Shown here piece by piece: positions 23,076-37,027 of a stretch of 64,000 nt of DNA. A program made the position numbers and the translations under genes. Source of the DNA: Epiperipatus broadwayi (Eukaryota > Onychophora > Udeonychophora > Euonychophora > Peripatidae); the NCBI GenBank assembly GCA_028023455.1, contig JAQFVV010012395.1, forward strand, positions 4,526,001-4,590,000, read 5' to 3'. A model generated the notes under the pieces. The model ran no database searches, was not told the DNA's origin, and worked only from the letters and a program-made list of their open reading frames with translations. Position 1 is the first letter of the stretch, and every line of letters begins with the position of its first letter.

Positions 23076-25055
23076 ATAATTAACCGGCAAGAGAAGGAAA
23101 GTTCATATCACATCTATAGTCAGAGTATTAATATTAATAGTTTTAGATTATTAATAAAATTGTCATCCAAAATAGATTAGGTCACTAGTAAGAGTAATAG
23201 AATTGAGAGCTTAAGTTTTCTTGTATGATTATTAGCTGAAGAAATTAAAATAAAATCTTGTTTTATCTTTTGAATGTTCCTGTTTCTTTCATTATTTACC
23301 TGCTGTAATGCCAATTGATATCCAGACCAATAGATCGTATAATGAATGACAAAGTTCAAAAAATAAGCATAATGGAATGCCTTAATGGCCATTTTCTAAA
23401 ACAGACAAAAGATGGACCATCACCTAGCTTAGCTGGAGATGATATCATCATTATATATTTGCATACTCAGTACAGTGTACATATATATATATGCAATACA
23501 TTAAAAATGTAAAAAAAATCATATTTCATTTCTAAGTAAATAGAGGGCATCTTAGTGTTATATATTGATTCAATGGGATATGCTACAATAAATGATATTA
23601 CAACAATCAAATACTACAATAAGAAGTTAGTTATAAAATCAGTACTTTACAACAAATATGTCGATAGCAAATATCGGAAGAATACTATTGAGTAAATGGA
23701 ACAAGCTTATGCATAACATTTGTCAGGGTCTTCCTGCTTTTATTAGAGCATCAGTTATTATCTTTGTTTTAATTTATAGTCTAGTTACTAATTTATGCTT
23801 ATTTGAATCTTCAGCAGTGAAACTGTATTTTTAAATTTGTTATATAATTTTAGTTATAAGCCAGCAAAATAGAATGGGAAAGATAATTAACTTAGGCATT
23901 AAAGATGATTATTTAAGCTTTTAATGTGCATAAGATTGCTTATATTTATAAAATATATGTGGCATTGTATACAAATTAAATAAATAAATTTTTTATTATT
24001 TTTACAATTATATTTTTGATTTTGTATTATATTTTTCCTGTTTAAAGGTTTGTGTAAGATGGTAACTTTGCTTTAATATTTGGGCTTGGAATGATTTCCC
24101 TAGTTGCACATCTTTCAATATATGCTAGAATGACTAGATATCACAACAAATGAGATTCTAGTAATTATGCTTTTTCTAATTGTTATGTAATTGAAATTTG
24201 ATTGTTTTTCGTATATCTTTGTATGAGTTATAGACTTTAATTTTAAAAACTATATGCAATGAATACACATTATTATTATAGGACTGCTATAATGCCAACT
24301 TGTAGCAATCATATTAAAATTTCTCCATAATTACGTATCTGTTTGGTTTTTCTAACTCCTTAAAAGTTCTTTTGTTATTGTGAAAATGGAATCCACATAC
24401 CCCATTCATAGTTAGTATTTATTTTATTTTCCATCTTTTTGACTATTATATATATTTTTAGTCAATTGATTAATACTATTGATGGTAATATAAACATTTT
24501 CTTTAAAGTGAAAATTCTAACTAATCTGATTTATATTTAACTTAATTTATTATTATTATCATTTTCATAATAATGTTTTGTTTTGTTTGTATTATGTTTG
24601 CCAGTTAATAATTTCTTAAATGAGCTCTTTTTTAAACTTCTTTGTCTTTCTGTATACACACACACAAACATTACATTGTTTCCTTTGTGGAAATCAGTTG
24701 GAAATTTTTTTATCCTTTAGCAACTATTTACAATTACCCCCCACCTACATACATACACCAAAATTAAAATTCTTATGTTTCCTATGTAGTATGGGTTTAG
24801 CTTTTAACAAATGATAATAGAATATCATTTGATCAGTAAATAATGTTTCAGCATAACTTTCTAAATGGAATAGAGTAATTTTATGTGTTATATAAAGCGT
24901 TTCAATAAAACTATTTGGAGTAGAATATTTTTTTTTATTAAGAGAAATTTATTATGCAATATCAACCTACATTTTGCTATTACATGCTATTACAATATAA
25001 TATCAATTATTTATTTTGTTACACTACAGTTTCAGATGTAAATCATTCAGCTTTA
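23076..25055. other. Unannotated AT-rich intron-like sequence
   Basis: No coding or repeat feature was recognised. The short open frames here lack family features. Confidence 0.45.
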
Positions 25056-25059
25056 ACAT

Positions 25060-26905
25060 ATTTACTTCTATGTATGTAGTTAGTTATCCAGCAGTTCAAT
25101 TCTGTAGATTTAGTGATCATCTTCTTTATTTGAAGTTTCTCCAAGTGGCGTTTACCAAATAATCTAGAGCTATTAAATAGTCTCTTTGTTTGATTTTTTC
25201 TATAGTTTTTTTTAGTTCCATTCCCTGTGGATCTACCAATTTCCCAATAGTGATTTTACATCTTATGCACCATAATGCGAAGTACATGAAGATTGTAAAC
25301 CTTATTTCTGCATAAATGCCTTGTTTGATGCACCATTTAATGAGTATAAATTGCCCAAATGGGTTGCTTATATATCTTGTGAGGAGTGTTCTATGGTAAT
25401 TTAATTTATTACATCTTATAAATATGTGATTGATGGACTCCTCTTCCCTGTCGCACATCTGGCACATAGGGGCTATCTTCTTTATATATTTGGTGTGCTA
25501 GGTAGGCATTCGTGGAAAGGGAGTCCAGGTTATACTTGATTATAAAGTCTTGGTACTTTGGTTCGATGAACTAATAACGATATTTATATATCAGTTGCTG
25601 ATTGGTGATGTCTAATTTTCTGTCGATTATGCGTTTTTTTCCATTTAGTAATTTATGTACTGTTCAGTATTTTATTTTATTTGTGATTGGGTTTTTTTTT
25701 ATGTCAATTATCTTTTGAATATTTGTATATAAAGAACTAATCCACTTGTTATTAGCTGGTGGGATCCGATCCGTATTCGGAGACTGATAGTGGCGGCCTT
25801 TCGTCCCCAAAACAGTTTAGTACAAAAGGCATTTACTTTTTGAGCGAATTTTCTGGATGGGCATATCCCAGCCAGAAAATAGATAATTTTCAGGAACACC
25901 GAGTTGAGTAGTGTGACCTTATCTTGTTGTGAGATATATAGCCCAATAAGTGAAGTAATTGTCCATTGTATTGAGGTTAGTAGTAATTATTCAATTTGGT
26001 GCCTCATCAATCCATTTGATTAGTAAAAGTCTTTTGTGGATTTGTCATGAAATTTGATTTTATTTACTTTTCGTTCAGCAATTTCCACGTAGCTGATTTG
26101 GGTATGTTAAATTTCAGTTTGAAATTGTTGGTATAATTGGATAAAATTTTCTTCTAATTTGGGTATACTTGCTGGAAGGGAGACAGATAAGTACATTGTC
26201 CATATAACTGATGTGCCTTATCTCCCGTCCGATGACAGGCACATATACTACTGGAAGTGACCTCTCAATCTCTCTCAGCAGCGGATTGATATATGCTATA
26301 AATAATAGCACGCTGAGCGGAAATCCCCGAGAGATCGAGATGAAAGGATCACACCCTGGGGCGACTTTGTTATTTATCATGATAAATATTGATCTATTTG
26401 TTAGTAGGTTGGTAATTATTTTAAGCTAGACCTTCGGCATCCCATATTCTTGGAGGATGTTTGGTCTGACAGAGTCGAACACTGCCTCATCCAGTTGGAT
26501 GGTGATCGGCTTGGACTTTCTTTTGGCCCTAATATAACCTAGAAGGAGCTTTATTTGGCTGATGGCATTAATCAATGACTCCTTCTTAGCATATTGATCA
26601 TTAGAAATAAAGTTGAGGATTTTGTTTTGTATTTGATCTTTGATTAGCTTCTCAATTATTTTTATTAATAGGAGGATCATCGAAATGGGCTTTAGATTGT
26701 TTAGATCAGAGGCTCCTTTCTTTTTTAAAAATGGAACAAAGAATATTGGGTATAAGTTTTTGATCTCCCTATAGCCCTGTGTGAAGTGGTCAATCATGGC
26801 TTTGATTATGGGTGCTGAGAATCTTTCCAAATGAAGGAGGATGAATTTTGGTATTCCATGTGCCCCTGGGTGAATTCTTTCTGGGAGACTCCTAATCTTA
26901 AGCAT
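25060..26905 (-). mobile_element. LINE with L1/Tx1-like polymerase, decayed
   Basis: Minus-strand frames in order: 26905-26426 holds the polymerase start (FLKKKGASDLNNLKPISMI, then IIEKLIKDQIQNKIL, and QLDEAVFDSVRPNIL as motif A). Frame 26380-26114 holds motif B (SRGFPLSVLLFIAYINPLL) and motif C as HISYMDNVLICL, where the usual ADD is altered to MDN. Frame 25899-25708 carries an FWGRK...RIRI segment like the tail of L1/Tx1 elements. Frame 25467-25126 has a zinc-knuckle-like CQMCDREEESINHIFIRC. Multiple frameshifts and the changed catalytic block make it inactive. The clade assignment rests on pattern only. The endonuclease part is absent. Confidence 0.85.
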
Positions 26906-28080
26906 AGAATAATTTTGTGTGTAATATATACCTTAATCCTGGTTACATCCATTAAGTTGTTTAAATGAAAAATTATGAATTACTATAAATTATCATTAAG
27001 ATAAATTATTTGAAATAACTGTACAAATTATTTACTTATAATCTTTATTATCTTGATACAACAATTTAAAAATTATCTTCATTTAGTATCACTTCCTGTT
27101 CTTCCTGGTTTATGAATTTAGGTAATTGAGCTAGCATTTAATCTGTTACATTGTCCTCTTGATCCTTATGATTTATTGCTTTTTATTTCGTGTAGCTCTA
27201 TTTTAAAAATAAGTATTTAATTTTATTTGATTTCTTATTTTTATTAAGATAAATTTTTGCAGTCGTTTTGCTGGGTTAGCTTGTCTATAAATGTTAAGAC
27301 TATTAAAACTTGTTAGACTCATTAATTAACCAATATAAGTTGTCTTAATGCTGAAATTGTTTAGGATTTCTTCAGCTCTACAAATTCAGCATTTATCTTG
27401 AACTCGTAATATTATATATAAAAAAAATTGCATATATCCCATTATTTGTTCAAATTCATCAGAATTTATGATTGGGACTGATAATGGCAAAGCACGTTGA
27501 CAGTAATGTGTTTTAGGTCATGGGAGTATCTATTACTTGATTAGCCCAACGTGCCTTTGGTGCAGAACTAAGATGGTTAAACTTCTTGCCGTAAAATGAT
27601 TTGTGTATGTGTGTGTGTGGGGGGGGGGTGCACTCACGCGATATAGCGCAAACACATTTACAAGCTTAGTAAACGTGTTAAAAGTTTAAAAAAATAATTT
27701 TATAAAATTTAATTAAATATTTTATGAGTAATAATTTTATTTAACTGTATTTTTTTTTGACCCCGAAGTATGGTTATTAAACTTTTGTATATTTTATTTA
27801 TAGGGTTATTGACTATTATACAGATTTTTCTTCTTCCAATGCATCCCAGATCGTGTTATTATTTCATTAACAAAATTATCTATCAAATATTTCTTCTTCT
27901 TCTGAATATTTTCGTAGAGGGCGCTGATGCAGTTGCTTTGTTATCTGCTTGTCTTGAATGTTTGTGAACAGTTTTTATGTATAAAGATTCTTGCGAGCTG
28001 GTCTCTCTACTCAGCAGGTGTATGCAGATGGCACACATCTAACTTCCAAACAATGTATCAATTGAAAATCTGTGGCTGAT
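26906..28080. other. AT-rich sequence with a (GT)n/(G)n tract
   Basis: No supported gene. A GT repeat followed by a G run lies at about 27607-27630. The sequence becomes less AT-rich from about 27900, just ahead of the candidate exon at 28081-28125. The open frame at 27770-27967 has no recognisable features. Confidence 0.4.
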
Positions 28081-28125
28081 TTGCAGACCACAGATTAATG
28101 CATGGAAGATCAAAATTCTTTCAAG
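28081..28125 (+). CDS. Candidate GSE1 5' coding exon
   Basis: A strong donor, CAAG|GTAAGA, follows position 28125. From ATG 28098 the frame reads MHGRSKFFQ plus one base, so it exits in phase 1, exactly what the GSE1 exon at 46295 (entering with two bases of a codon) requires. Joining them would give a glycine codon, GGC. An in-frame TGA at 28077 limits the start to this ATG. A possible acceptor, TTTGCAG, ends at 28086, so it could be an internal exon. Alternative ATG 28102 would leave phase 0 and not match. The peptide is too short for homology, so this rests on splice logic alone. Confidence 0.25.
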
Positions 28126-31100
28126 GTAAGAAATATCTTTGTGGCTTGGAGGCCATATTGCGTGGAAGTAGTCCGTTTAAAATAATTTAGCAAGCTTTGT
28201 TTTTTTTTTTTATCTGCAATCTTTCACTTTAATGTACTCTTGTAAATGTTGAACAGTTATCAGATACTTTCTCTGGAATGAACTCTATCGGCTGGTTGGA
28301 AGAAATGATCATATTATTTTTTGTAATGGATTTGCGGAGTTTTGTTTATATAGTTGGGTTGATAAAGCCTCTAATGGCAGGTGATGAATCTCCACAAGTT
28401 GCTGGCATCCCGAGAAAGATATGACTGGAATTTTTAATGGAGGATTGACAGTAATCTTATTGTTTAAATAGAAAAAATCTTTAGCGTAATGTGTAATTAA
28501 ATATTAAAAATAAGTTAATATTTAGGATATGAAATATTTTCTAATGCAATTCTTATTTTTCTCTTTTTATAATATTGTATATATACATATGACACTTAAG
28601 CTAATCGTTAGGTTACCGCATTTAACTTTATTAATAAATGACGTACTGTTTTTAAATTAAATAAAAAAACTACTATTATGGACTATTTATAATATCTGTT
28701 AATTTACTTTCAGAGTAGGAAAATATGACTCCTACTGGGAAACTTATTCATAAATGGACTGAATAAAAAAAAATAATAAACGAACTTTTGTATGTAATGA
28801 GCTAATTATCAAATATCTTTTTAAAAAAAAAGTAATAATTAGATTCGTACCTTCAAACGTCGTTCAGAAGTATTCATCCTATCGAAACAACTGAAAGTTG
28901 AATATGTTTATATGTTATGGATTTAGTGAGCTTGCTTATTTTATATATATATGCATATCTAAAGCATGTGTATATAAGAAAATTGATAGTCATTTATGCA
29001 TTGTTGTCTGAGAATTCTTTCTTCAATTTAGTATTTTGATTCTTTTTAATTAAAGAAAAAGTTGCAAAGTTTTAGTTGTGGATTATAAGTCAGTAGAAAG
29101 ATAATTCATCAAGGAACTCATATCATTAATAGCTGTCAAATTATTTTTTTTTCTGTGGAGAAAGAATACTTTATCCAAAATGAAAATTTTACAGATTTTC
29201 TAAAACTGTCATCACCTCTGTGTCTAGTCTCCTCAATTGCTCTGCTTTAAAGATTTCTAGATTATCTAATGACATTCACATCACTTCTTCAGCTATGCCC
29301 CCCCCCCCTTATATTCATCAGTCAGTCTATTTTTATTTACTTTATATGATCAAACCAGTTGTCTTTTATTTTTACCTTATGCATATTGTTTTCTATTATT
29401 TCTATAATCTTTGTGATAGTTTCATTTTGAATTCTTTTCTAATATTTTTTTTTAGAATTGTAAGAATTTCTGTTTCAATAAACCAGTGATTATTTTCTAC
29501 TTATATCTCATTTTCTTCAGTTAACAATACATTTTGAATAAAATATTTATAAAATTTTGTCATTCTTGTTATTTTTCTCTTATTAATTTTCTGATATCTT
29601 TTTATGGTTATTCTTTTATTACAATTCTCTCTGATTTTTATTCATAATTATTGGAGTTCTCAAATCTGCAACTTAAATTTTATACTATTACTATCTGATA
29701 TTCAGTCAAATTTGTTGAAAATCATAACATTAGTTTTTGCTATATTTCTTTTGCTGAGTTTGTGGAATTTGATCATTAAAGATTCTGAATAGATTGGATG
29801 GTAAGCTACATTTTTATTTATATTTTATATGTATCTGGAACTTCATTCACCATCTTTTTATTTTTATTGTCATAGAATTATTTTTGTATAGTTTAATAAT
29901 TTCATTAACATTGTGTTTAACTTTAGATGGATTTTTCCAAAAGTGATCTGTTAGGACACATTTTAGATCCTTCAAAATGAATCACATGAACATGATTAGT
30001 ATTGCTTTTTTACCATCAATAATTTTTTTGTCTGTGGTGGAACTGTTTACATATATATTCAACATGTTTAGGTTATTTATCAGGCATTTCACTCAATCAT
30101 ATTTGAAATCAAATAAATTGATTTCAAATCTGAATCTGGATTTTCTAAAGAACTTTTTTTTTCAAACTATATTTATAACAATGTTTTGAATCTATTTCAT
30201 GTACTATTTAACAAGTCATTGACTTCTATTTAAGGAGGTATCTAGATAGAAATTAATAATTTATTTTTATTTTATTTTTTAAATGACTCTCTTAGTGTGT
30301 CCATTAATTAGAATAACTGTCCATTAATAAGAACTTAAAACTTGTTTTCAGATAGTCAGATTTTATTGTATAATTAGCATATGGCACAGATTGGTCAGTA
30401 AATGGATATTAGCTATTTTTAACTAAAAAGTAAAATAAGGAAGGAAAACATAAAAACCTTCATAACTAACATTTGAACATCATAGTGAGTAATGTTTTAT
30501 CTTGTTAATTCCTTTATGATTGAATATTAAAAAGGCTTTTGACATAGGCTATTGAAAACTGTTTTATTTATATAATGAATTAAAACCTTATATATATATT
30601 CTCATTTTATTAAGTCAACTAAAACTGGACATTTCACTAACAGACACTGTCAAAGTTCGCATGTTAATTCCAGATTTGATTTAATTTCTCTCAGTTTTAA
30701 AAACATAGCAGGATTAAAATTATTTAAAACCTTTTTTTTTTTTTATGATTTCTTTCATTATTCTTCATAATGCTTCTATCACTAAGTTTTATCCATTCCA
30801 TTTTATCTTTTTCCATTTTTCCAATAAATAATACTTTTCTCATTCGCCCTATGGGAAATGTGGACATTTTTACAAATTTTTATTTCATACATAATATAAA
30901 ACTGCATTTTCATTTACTTTAAAAATTAAATTTGTAATCTAATAGTAATTTTTTATATCTAACTTAATATATCTAAATACAATACATTTTTGACTTGTAA
31001 ATAATGATGTTGTTTATTTATGATTATTTTTAGTTCATGGTAAAATTAAACAATTTTTATACTTAAAATTATTAACTTATATTTAAATATTATCAATAAT

Positions 31101-31520
31101 TTATAATTCAAGTTTGAAAAAAGTTGAAAACCATTGGCTTACAGTATTCATTAGTTAACGAAATAAGTTTATAATGCATATATTTATGCACTTTTTCCTT
31201 TGTACTGTATTTTATCCTTTGATTTAATCGGTTATCATATAAATAATAAACCAATAAATATGTAATGGCAACATTGTTGTTCAATTATTATATTAAGTCA
31301 TATTAACTAATTTTCAAGTAACTTTTACTTGGTCCTTAGGGCAGAGAATTAACATACATTTTAAAGTGAACCAATTGCGTAAATATTTTACAAACATACC
31401 GTTGCGAAAATTAATGGGGGAAGTCCATGGCAATAAATGCTTAATTTTATAACAATTTATTCAGTTTATATACATACAAATGATATTGATTAATTGAATG
31501 TTAAGTTAGAAAGTATTACA
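28126..31520. other. Unannotated AT-rich intron-like sequence
   Basis: No exon or RNA gene is supported. It contains a C run near 29299 and T-rich stretches. The open frames at 29220-30189 are low-complexity and not protein-like. Confidence 0.45.
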
Positions 31521-31524
31521 TTTC

Positions 31525-31735
31525 ATCACATGATCACCATTTCCTATACTTGCTCATAACTTATTAAAACAGACAAAACTCTCCATATAGTAGTGCCACT
31601 CACTGATGAGAGCCACAAGCTAGAAAATAGTCTGGGGATATTGGATGAGTAGGCACTAGATAGGGATTTTATGCACAAGCCTTCTGTCATCCATTGATTA
31701 TTCTGGCTTGGAGAGTTTTATCTGTTTTTATTACA
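31525..31735. mobile_element. Foldback element, family D, internally deleted copy
   Basis: It begins ATCACATGATCACCATTTCC, then AAACAGACAAAACTCTCCAT and AGTAGTGCCACTCA. The centre holds GATATTGGATGAGTAGGCAC and TTTTATGCACAAGCCTTCTG. It closes with GGAGAGTTTTATCTGTTTTT, the reverse complement of the start. Related copies lie at 36863-36950, 37028-37235, 37548-38005, 38008-38600, 38601-38993 and 40980-41225. It is noncoding. Confidence 0.65.
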
Positions 31736-32049
31736 TTTCATTTAATTTTAGATATAAATTTTAAATTTACAGTTCAAATATCTAATACTTTTTATGTCAG
31801 TGCATAATAATCTAATCTTTTAATTTTTCATTCTTTTTTAGTTATACACAATGATCTAATATATATAGAAATCATAATTAAGAATCATATTTACATTTCA
31901 AACAGAGAATTAAAGTTGCTGGAAATTTTGATCAACCATGTCTCTTCAATTAGACCAAGCAACTATATAGTTCTTCAATTACTATATACCATTGTTCAAA
32001 CATTACTATGAATAAATGCTTGCTAAAAAATGTATACTTATGATTTGGA

Positions 32050-34830
32050 TGGATGTCTGCTTTCCAAGGTCCATTCTGCAACTAGCATGCAGCACGTAAA
32101 ACAGATTGTTTCTATACAGAAACCAGACTTCATCTTGATAAATTTCTGGTTAAAGTCGGCAAATTATGAAAATAGTCAATAAAGCTATTATTAGGACTGG
32201 GATAACTTCATCAGAAACACAGAGGTGAGGCTCCTGTGCTCTTGAAATGGAAAAAAACATGGTATTGGCAGCTATGAAATATCTCAAATGCCAGATACAT
32301 CTCTACAGAGCAATTTTCTTTTCACTTAAGAAAGAATAAAATTACTTCAATATTGGGAGTATATTGAAATCAAAAGCGGAGTTCCTTTCTAAATTAAATG
32401 TTCAACATGATATTGATGTAATTTCTCTTCAGGATGTTTAATATGTGCATCTTCTTAAAGTTCTTAGATTTATATTGATTCTTGATAGAATGTAGTCTAA
32501 AGTAAACATGTAGGACTATTTTTATTTAAAATCTTCTTGTAAAAGCAAATGACTTCTACTGAAATAATCAAATAATATTGCAGTCTCTATTCAAATAGAT
32601 ACATTTTATTTCTGTAGTATTTACAAACATGCAAATACAAACTGATTCTCTTATCTTTTTCCAGATTTTTCTATACCTGTATTTATAATAGATTTCAATT
32701 CTTGTGATAGTCTTTGATGATAAGCAAATGAAAATCAAGTAAGTTGTTAAATGAGAGATAATAATCTATTCAGGCAGATGATTAACAGAAACAATTCCTA
32801 ATTTATAATGTTTATTTTGACAAAAAGTTTCAGCATTACCTGCTGAATTTAATGGTATTGGATTATTTTCTCAGATAACAAAACCAAGTCTAATCCACAC
32901 TTGGAGTCAACATTTCTGTAGTTGACAGTTATGCTTTTCCAAGATGGGATTTAAAAAAAAAAAAACTGGAATCGATATGATGAAAACAATTCATTTTAGG
33001 TTGGAATAAAACTAACAGTGCATTTTGTAACCAATTTTTGTCTACCAAAAATCTGGAAATTATTGATAAACTTATAGAATTACTGGATGATATTAGAAAA
33101 GAAAAGTGGAGAAATTGCGGTGAAACAGAACTTTACAAGATTTAGTTGTAATGTCTGGTCATTTTTATTTAAGTTTGGTGATTGTAAAAGCATCTCTTTA
33201 AGAATATTATTAATCTCATCTGTCAGACTTCTAAATCCAAGATTGATAAAATGAGAAAAAAGATATCACTAGAGTAGAAAGCTTCTCTTTCAAACTGATC
33301 TTCTAATATCAATCTGATAAAACCAGTAGATGTTGATGAAATTAAACTTGCTCATGATTGCTTTAAACCAAGAAAAGCTCAGGATATCTATAGATCCTCC
33401 CAGAGCATGTTGGTAAAACAATTCAATGTTATTCATCCAAAAGTTTGATATAAAAACAAAACTATAATAGTCTTGAAACTAAATAACTCAAAATAATCCA
33501 AAAAATAATAATTATCATGTTTCCTATAAGCATTTTGAAAGTATCATATTAACAAGAATTTTGCCAATATTTAAGGACCATCTATCTAAGCTGTTGTGAA
33601 TAATTTTTCTCTAGAAATTTGTATTGAAAATAAATTAAAAACTGGTATTACTTTTATTGACATAACTTCAGCTAATGATCTGTTTGAAAAATTGATCTTT
33701 TTCCAAAAGTTTTTAAAATTTTGAAATGCAGAAAAATCATTAAATTACTTGATAAAATGCTTTGCAATATAAAAATTAAGATGATATTGATAGTTGTACA
33801 GAACTGTCTATTACAGGATTATTTTGTCTTACCTATATTCATCTATGATCTGCCAGAAAGAGAAAACAGGATATTCATTTAAATATGATATTATTTTGAC
33901 CTCACAAAAGAATATGAAAAATTTGGAAATCATTTTCAAAACCTAAGATTTCTTTCTAATTCAACAAAAACAGTATGCCAATTTTTTATATTCCTGAGAA
34001 ACATTTTGTAATATGAATATAATCTTTTGTAATAATAGATCGAAAACAATTCTATCATAAGCTATTTAGGAGTAATCTTGAATAATAGCCTAATTTATTT
34101 TGCTCATTTATCTAAGATTAGATTTTGAGGAATATTCTCATTGGAAAGATGGCTGACAGTAATTGGGATTGTGATATCAGTATTTTATAGACAGTTTTTC
34201 TAGTACTAGCATATTTTACTAGTGAATATTATGTTCCTGTTTGGAAAAAAAAGTTCTCATTAAACTTTTGAATACTCATTTAGATATTACCATAAAGAAT
34301 ATTACTAATACAATCATGTTTACTTCTTTATAGTGATTTCCTGTTCTTTCATATTTTTCTCTATCAGTCATCATAATAGAATTTGCCTCATAGAAAAATG
34401 TATAAAAGACTGTTAAGCAGATTGGACTTAATCAATAATTCTGTGCAGTTTCATCTAAACCAAAATCCGGAATATCTTTACCTGTATTCTACTAAGAATC
34501 TTTAATCAAAGAATTATGGCATTAAAAAACAAATTCTTACAAATGTTTAAAACAAATTTCTTATTGTAGATCTAATACTGAGGCCAATTGAATTTGATTT
34601 CCCCAAACATTATGGGCAGCAAATTTTGGATAACTCATAGTTGTGCTCATTTGCTTTATAAATGGAAGTTAATAGTCACTGATCTATGTAGATGTATGTA
34701 AGCATAAACTATGAAACACATAGTTAATGCCTGTTCCATCTATGGCTGCACTGGCAAACTTGCAAGACTATGAAGTCTTATCTCCTGGTTGGAATCTCTC
34801 TGTTTCTTTATGATATTTTGTTAATAGTTA
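32050..34830 (+). mobile_element. Heavily decayed LINE (endonuclease to tail)
   Basis: Plus-strand fragments follow LINE order. An endonuclease start appears at about 32079 (MQHVKQIVSIQKPDFILI). Polymerase motif 1/2 appears at about 33520-33590 (KHFESIILTRILPIF), motif A at about 33627 (KTGITFIDITSANDLF, compare KTGvaFVDLTAAYDTv), and motif B/C surroundings at about 33824 (FVLPIFIYDLPERE). SYLGVILNNSLIYFAHLSK follows at about 34059, then AYFTSEYYVPVWKK at about 34208 and HIVNACSIYGCTGKLARL near 34710. This run of blocks matches a LINE family widespread in fish and invertebrates. Stops and frameshifts are everywhere, so it is the oldest element in the window. An A run follows at about 34840. 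Confidence 0.7.
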
Positions 34831-35289
34831 AGCTATCTAAAAAAAAAAAAAAAATCCTGTACTAAATATATAAATTTGAAATATCATATGGTGCTTAAAT
34901 AAAGAAACCTGGTTATTGAAATCTGTTATAAGAGCCATTAGCATGAGCCCCTCCAAAAGTGCCAACTATATGATTAAAATATATGAATGAGTATTGAGAT
35001 AGAAAGGGTTGAATGATTAGGACCGTATTAAGTTTGAGGTATATATCTTAAGATTAATTGAAACAATAATATTTAACTAAATAAAGAATGTTTAATAATT
35101 TATATTGATGCAAATATTGTTGTGAATAAACACTTAGTAAAAAATGTTTATAAAGTAAATATAGGTTATCATTATTAGCTAAACAATAAGTATGATTATT
35201 CTAACTCCAAAAGAAAGAGAAAAGATTAAAAACAAAAAATTGCACATGAATTTTATAATGACAGAACAAACTAATGCATAAATAAGTCC

Positions 35290-35520
35290 ATATATATTAT
35301 ATGCTGAATTTACAGTATGCTTGTGATGCTTTTCTTTTAAAGTTTCTGCAACTTTCTAAAAAAATTTCAATTCCTTTCCTTATAGTTCTCTTATATTCTC
35401 AGCCATATGTTTGCAATTTAAAGTTATCAGTCTTATACCTCTTTGGAGTGACTTTTGAAATAATCAAAATGCAAATGGAATCTGCCTCTTCCACTTAAAC
35501 CATATTCAAGTTCAGCCTTA
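35290..35520 (-). mobile_element. LINE C-terminal tail fragment, second copy
   Basis: The minus strand reads TYKAELEYGLSGRGRFHLHF then DYFKSHSKEV, the same tail as LYNELEHGFHRKGRSHL at about 2110-2215. Stops follow. Only this segment is recognisable. Confidence 0.35.
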
Positions 35521-36862
35521 TATGTATTTATTTTTTAGGAAATCAAAAGTATTATAAATGTGTTATATAAATAATAATTATTGATTACTTCATAAATTGT
35601 TTATGAGTTACATAAATAAAACATGATTTTGAATTATTAAAAATAGAAAATTACACTTCAATTTAAAAAAAAAGAAAAAATATTATAATCATATCTTTAT
35701 GGGATTGTACAAATAATTTTTTTTTTTTTTGTAACTTCATTAAATAAAAACCATAAAAGACACCTTCCTCCTTTTTTTAACTTGTTAAATGTAGCATCTT
35801 AGTTACATTTTAACATCTAGTCCACTTTTTTAAAGAAGTACCAAAATATTCAATTAGTACATATTCTTAACCTGACAACTATCCAAACTAAAAGTTACTA
35901 AAGATCTTTCTTCTATTACTGGCTGATAAACATAAATTAGTCTTGATGGTTGTATTCAAAACATTAAAACCATTTTGTAGATCTTTTTTTTATAATTACA
36001 ATGGTAGCCATAAACATTATATCTGTAAGTCTAGAAGCAAAGATGAAATTTTTGTTTTTAATTAGTCAAATTAAAAGTATTATTATCAATCAATATTGTA
36101 TCACATCTCGATGCCTACTTTATGATGTTACCAAGAAACTGTTCTGAAATACAGTCATAAAAATAAAACACATTTGATATAAATTATTCCAAATATACAA
36201 AATGGAACTAGTATACTTCATATTTAACACCATTTTGTTGCAGCTGACTCAGATTTACCATTACAATAATAATGCTTAGAAACTATATAATGTGAATATA
36301 TTCTGTTGGACAAGAGCTATTTTCAAATATTGTGGGAAATTTTTTTTGACTGAGTAAATAACTTGATAAAGTTAAAAAAAGCAATATGTAAATCATGTCT
36401 AAGCATTTGATGTTTGTATGACAGCCCAAAATATTTCTCTAATGTGTTATGATTCTCTAAAAAAGAGCACTGAATGCCTGATAGTTTATTCATCTATGAT
36501 TGGAAGTACAACTCAAAAACATGAAGGTACTTTTGCTGTAATGGATAAAAATAATATTCTTTGTTAATTATATCCATTTTGTGTACCTCCTTTAGTCTTA
36601 ACAATTAGAATAATAGAACCATCCTTAAAATCTGGTCACACATTTTATGGATCCATATATTTAGATAAAATAATTCATTGTTTTATGCGCACTGTTAAAT
36701 ACAGTACAAATTTCATAAAGTAAACAAGCATTTATTACAAAAACATATAATTCATTAATAAATTAACTAACATTAATTTTTTTTGTGTTTATATACTGTA
36801 TAGAGATAATAGAAGGTATCAGTTGCTTAAGTTCTTTTTATTAAACAGGCAAAACTCAATTA
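35521..36862. other. Unannotated AT-rich sequence
   Basis: No supported gene or repeat. T and A runs are frequent. Confidence 0.45.
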
Positions 36863-36955
36863 ACATCACATGATCACCATTTTTTTATCCTTGCTCATAA
36901 CTGTTATTAAAACAGATAAAACTCTCATGAGTGGCACTACTGTATAAGTGCTTTA
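36863..36955. mobile_element. Family D foldback, short deletion copy
   Basis: Starts ATCACATGATCACCATTTTT and TTGCTCATAACTGTTATTAA, then AACAGATAAAACTCTCATGA joined directly to GTGGCACTACTGTATAA. The two ends of family D are thus fused with the centre deleted. Confidence 0.5.
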
Positions 36956-37027
36956 TATTTGTCACTTTAGTATTAGAAAAATAAACATTTAACATAAGTT
37001 ATAAAATCAATGTGATCAATATTTTAA

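Noticed and set aside
29220-30189. Three neighbouring plus-strand frames with hydrophobic residues
   Set aside because: Low-complexity T-rich sequence without domain features or splice logic.
30240-30660. Motif CAGTAAATGGAT shared with about 1020 suggesting another repeat family
   Set aside because: Similarity is limited to about 40 bases with gaps. Insufficient without alignment.
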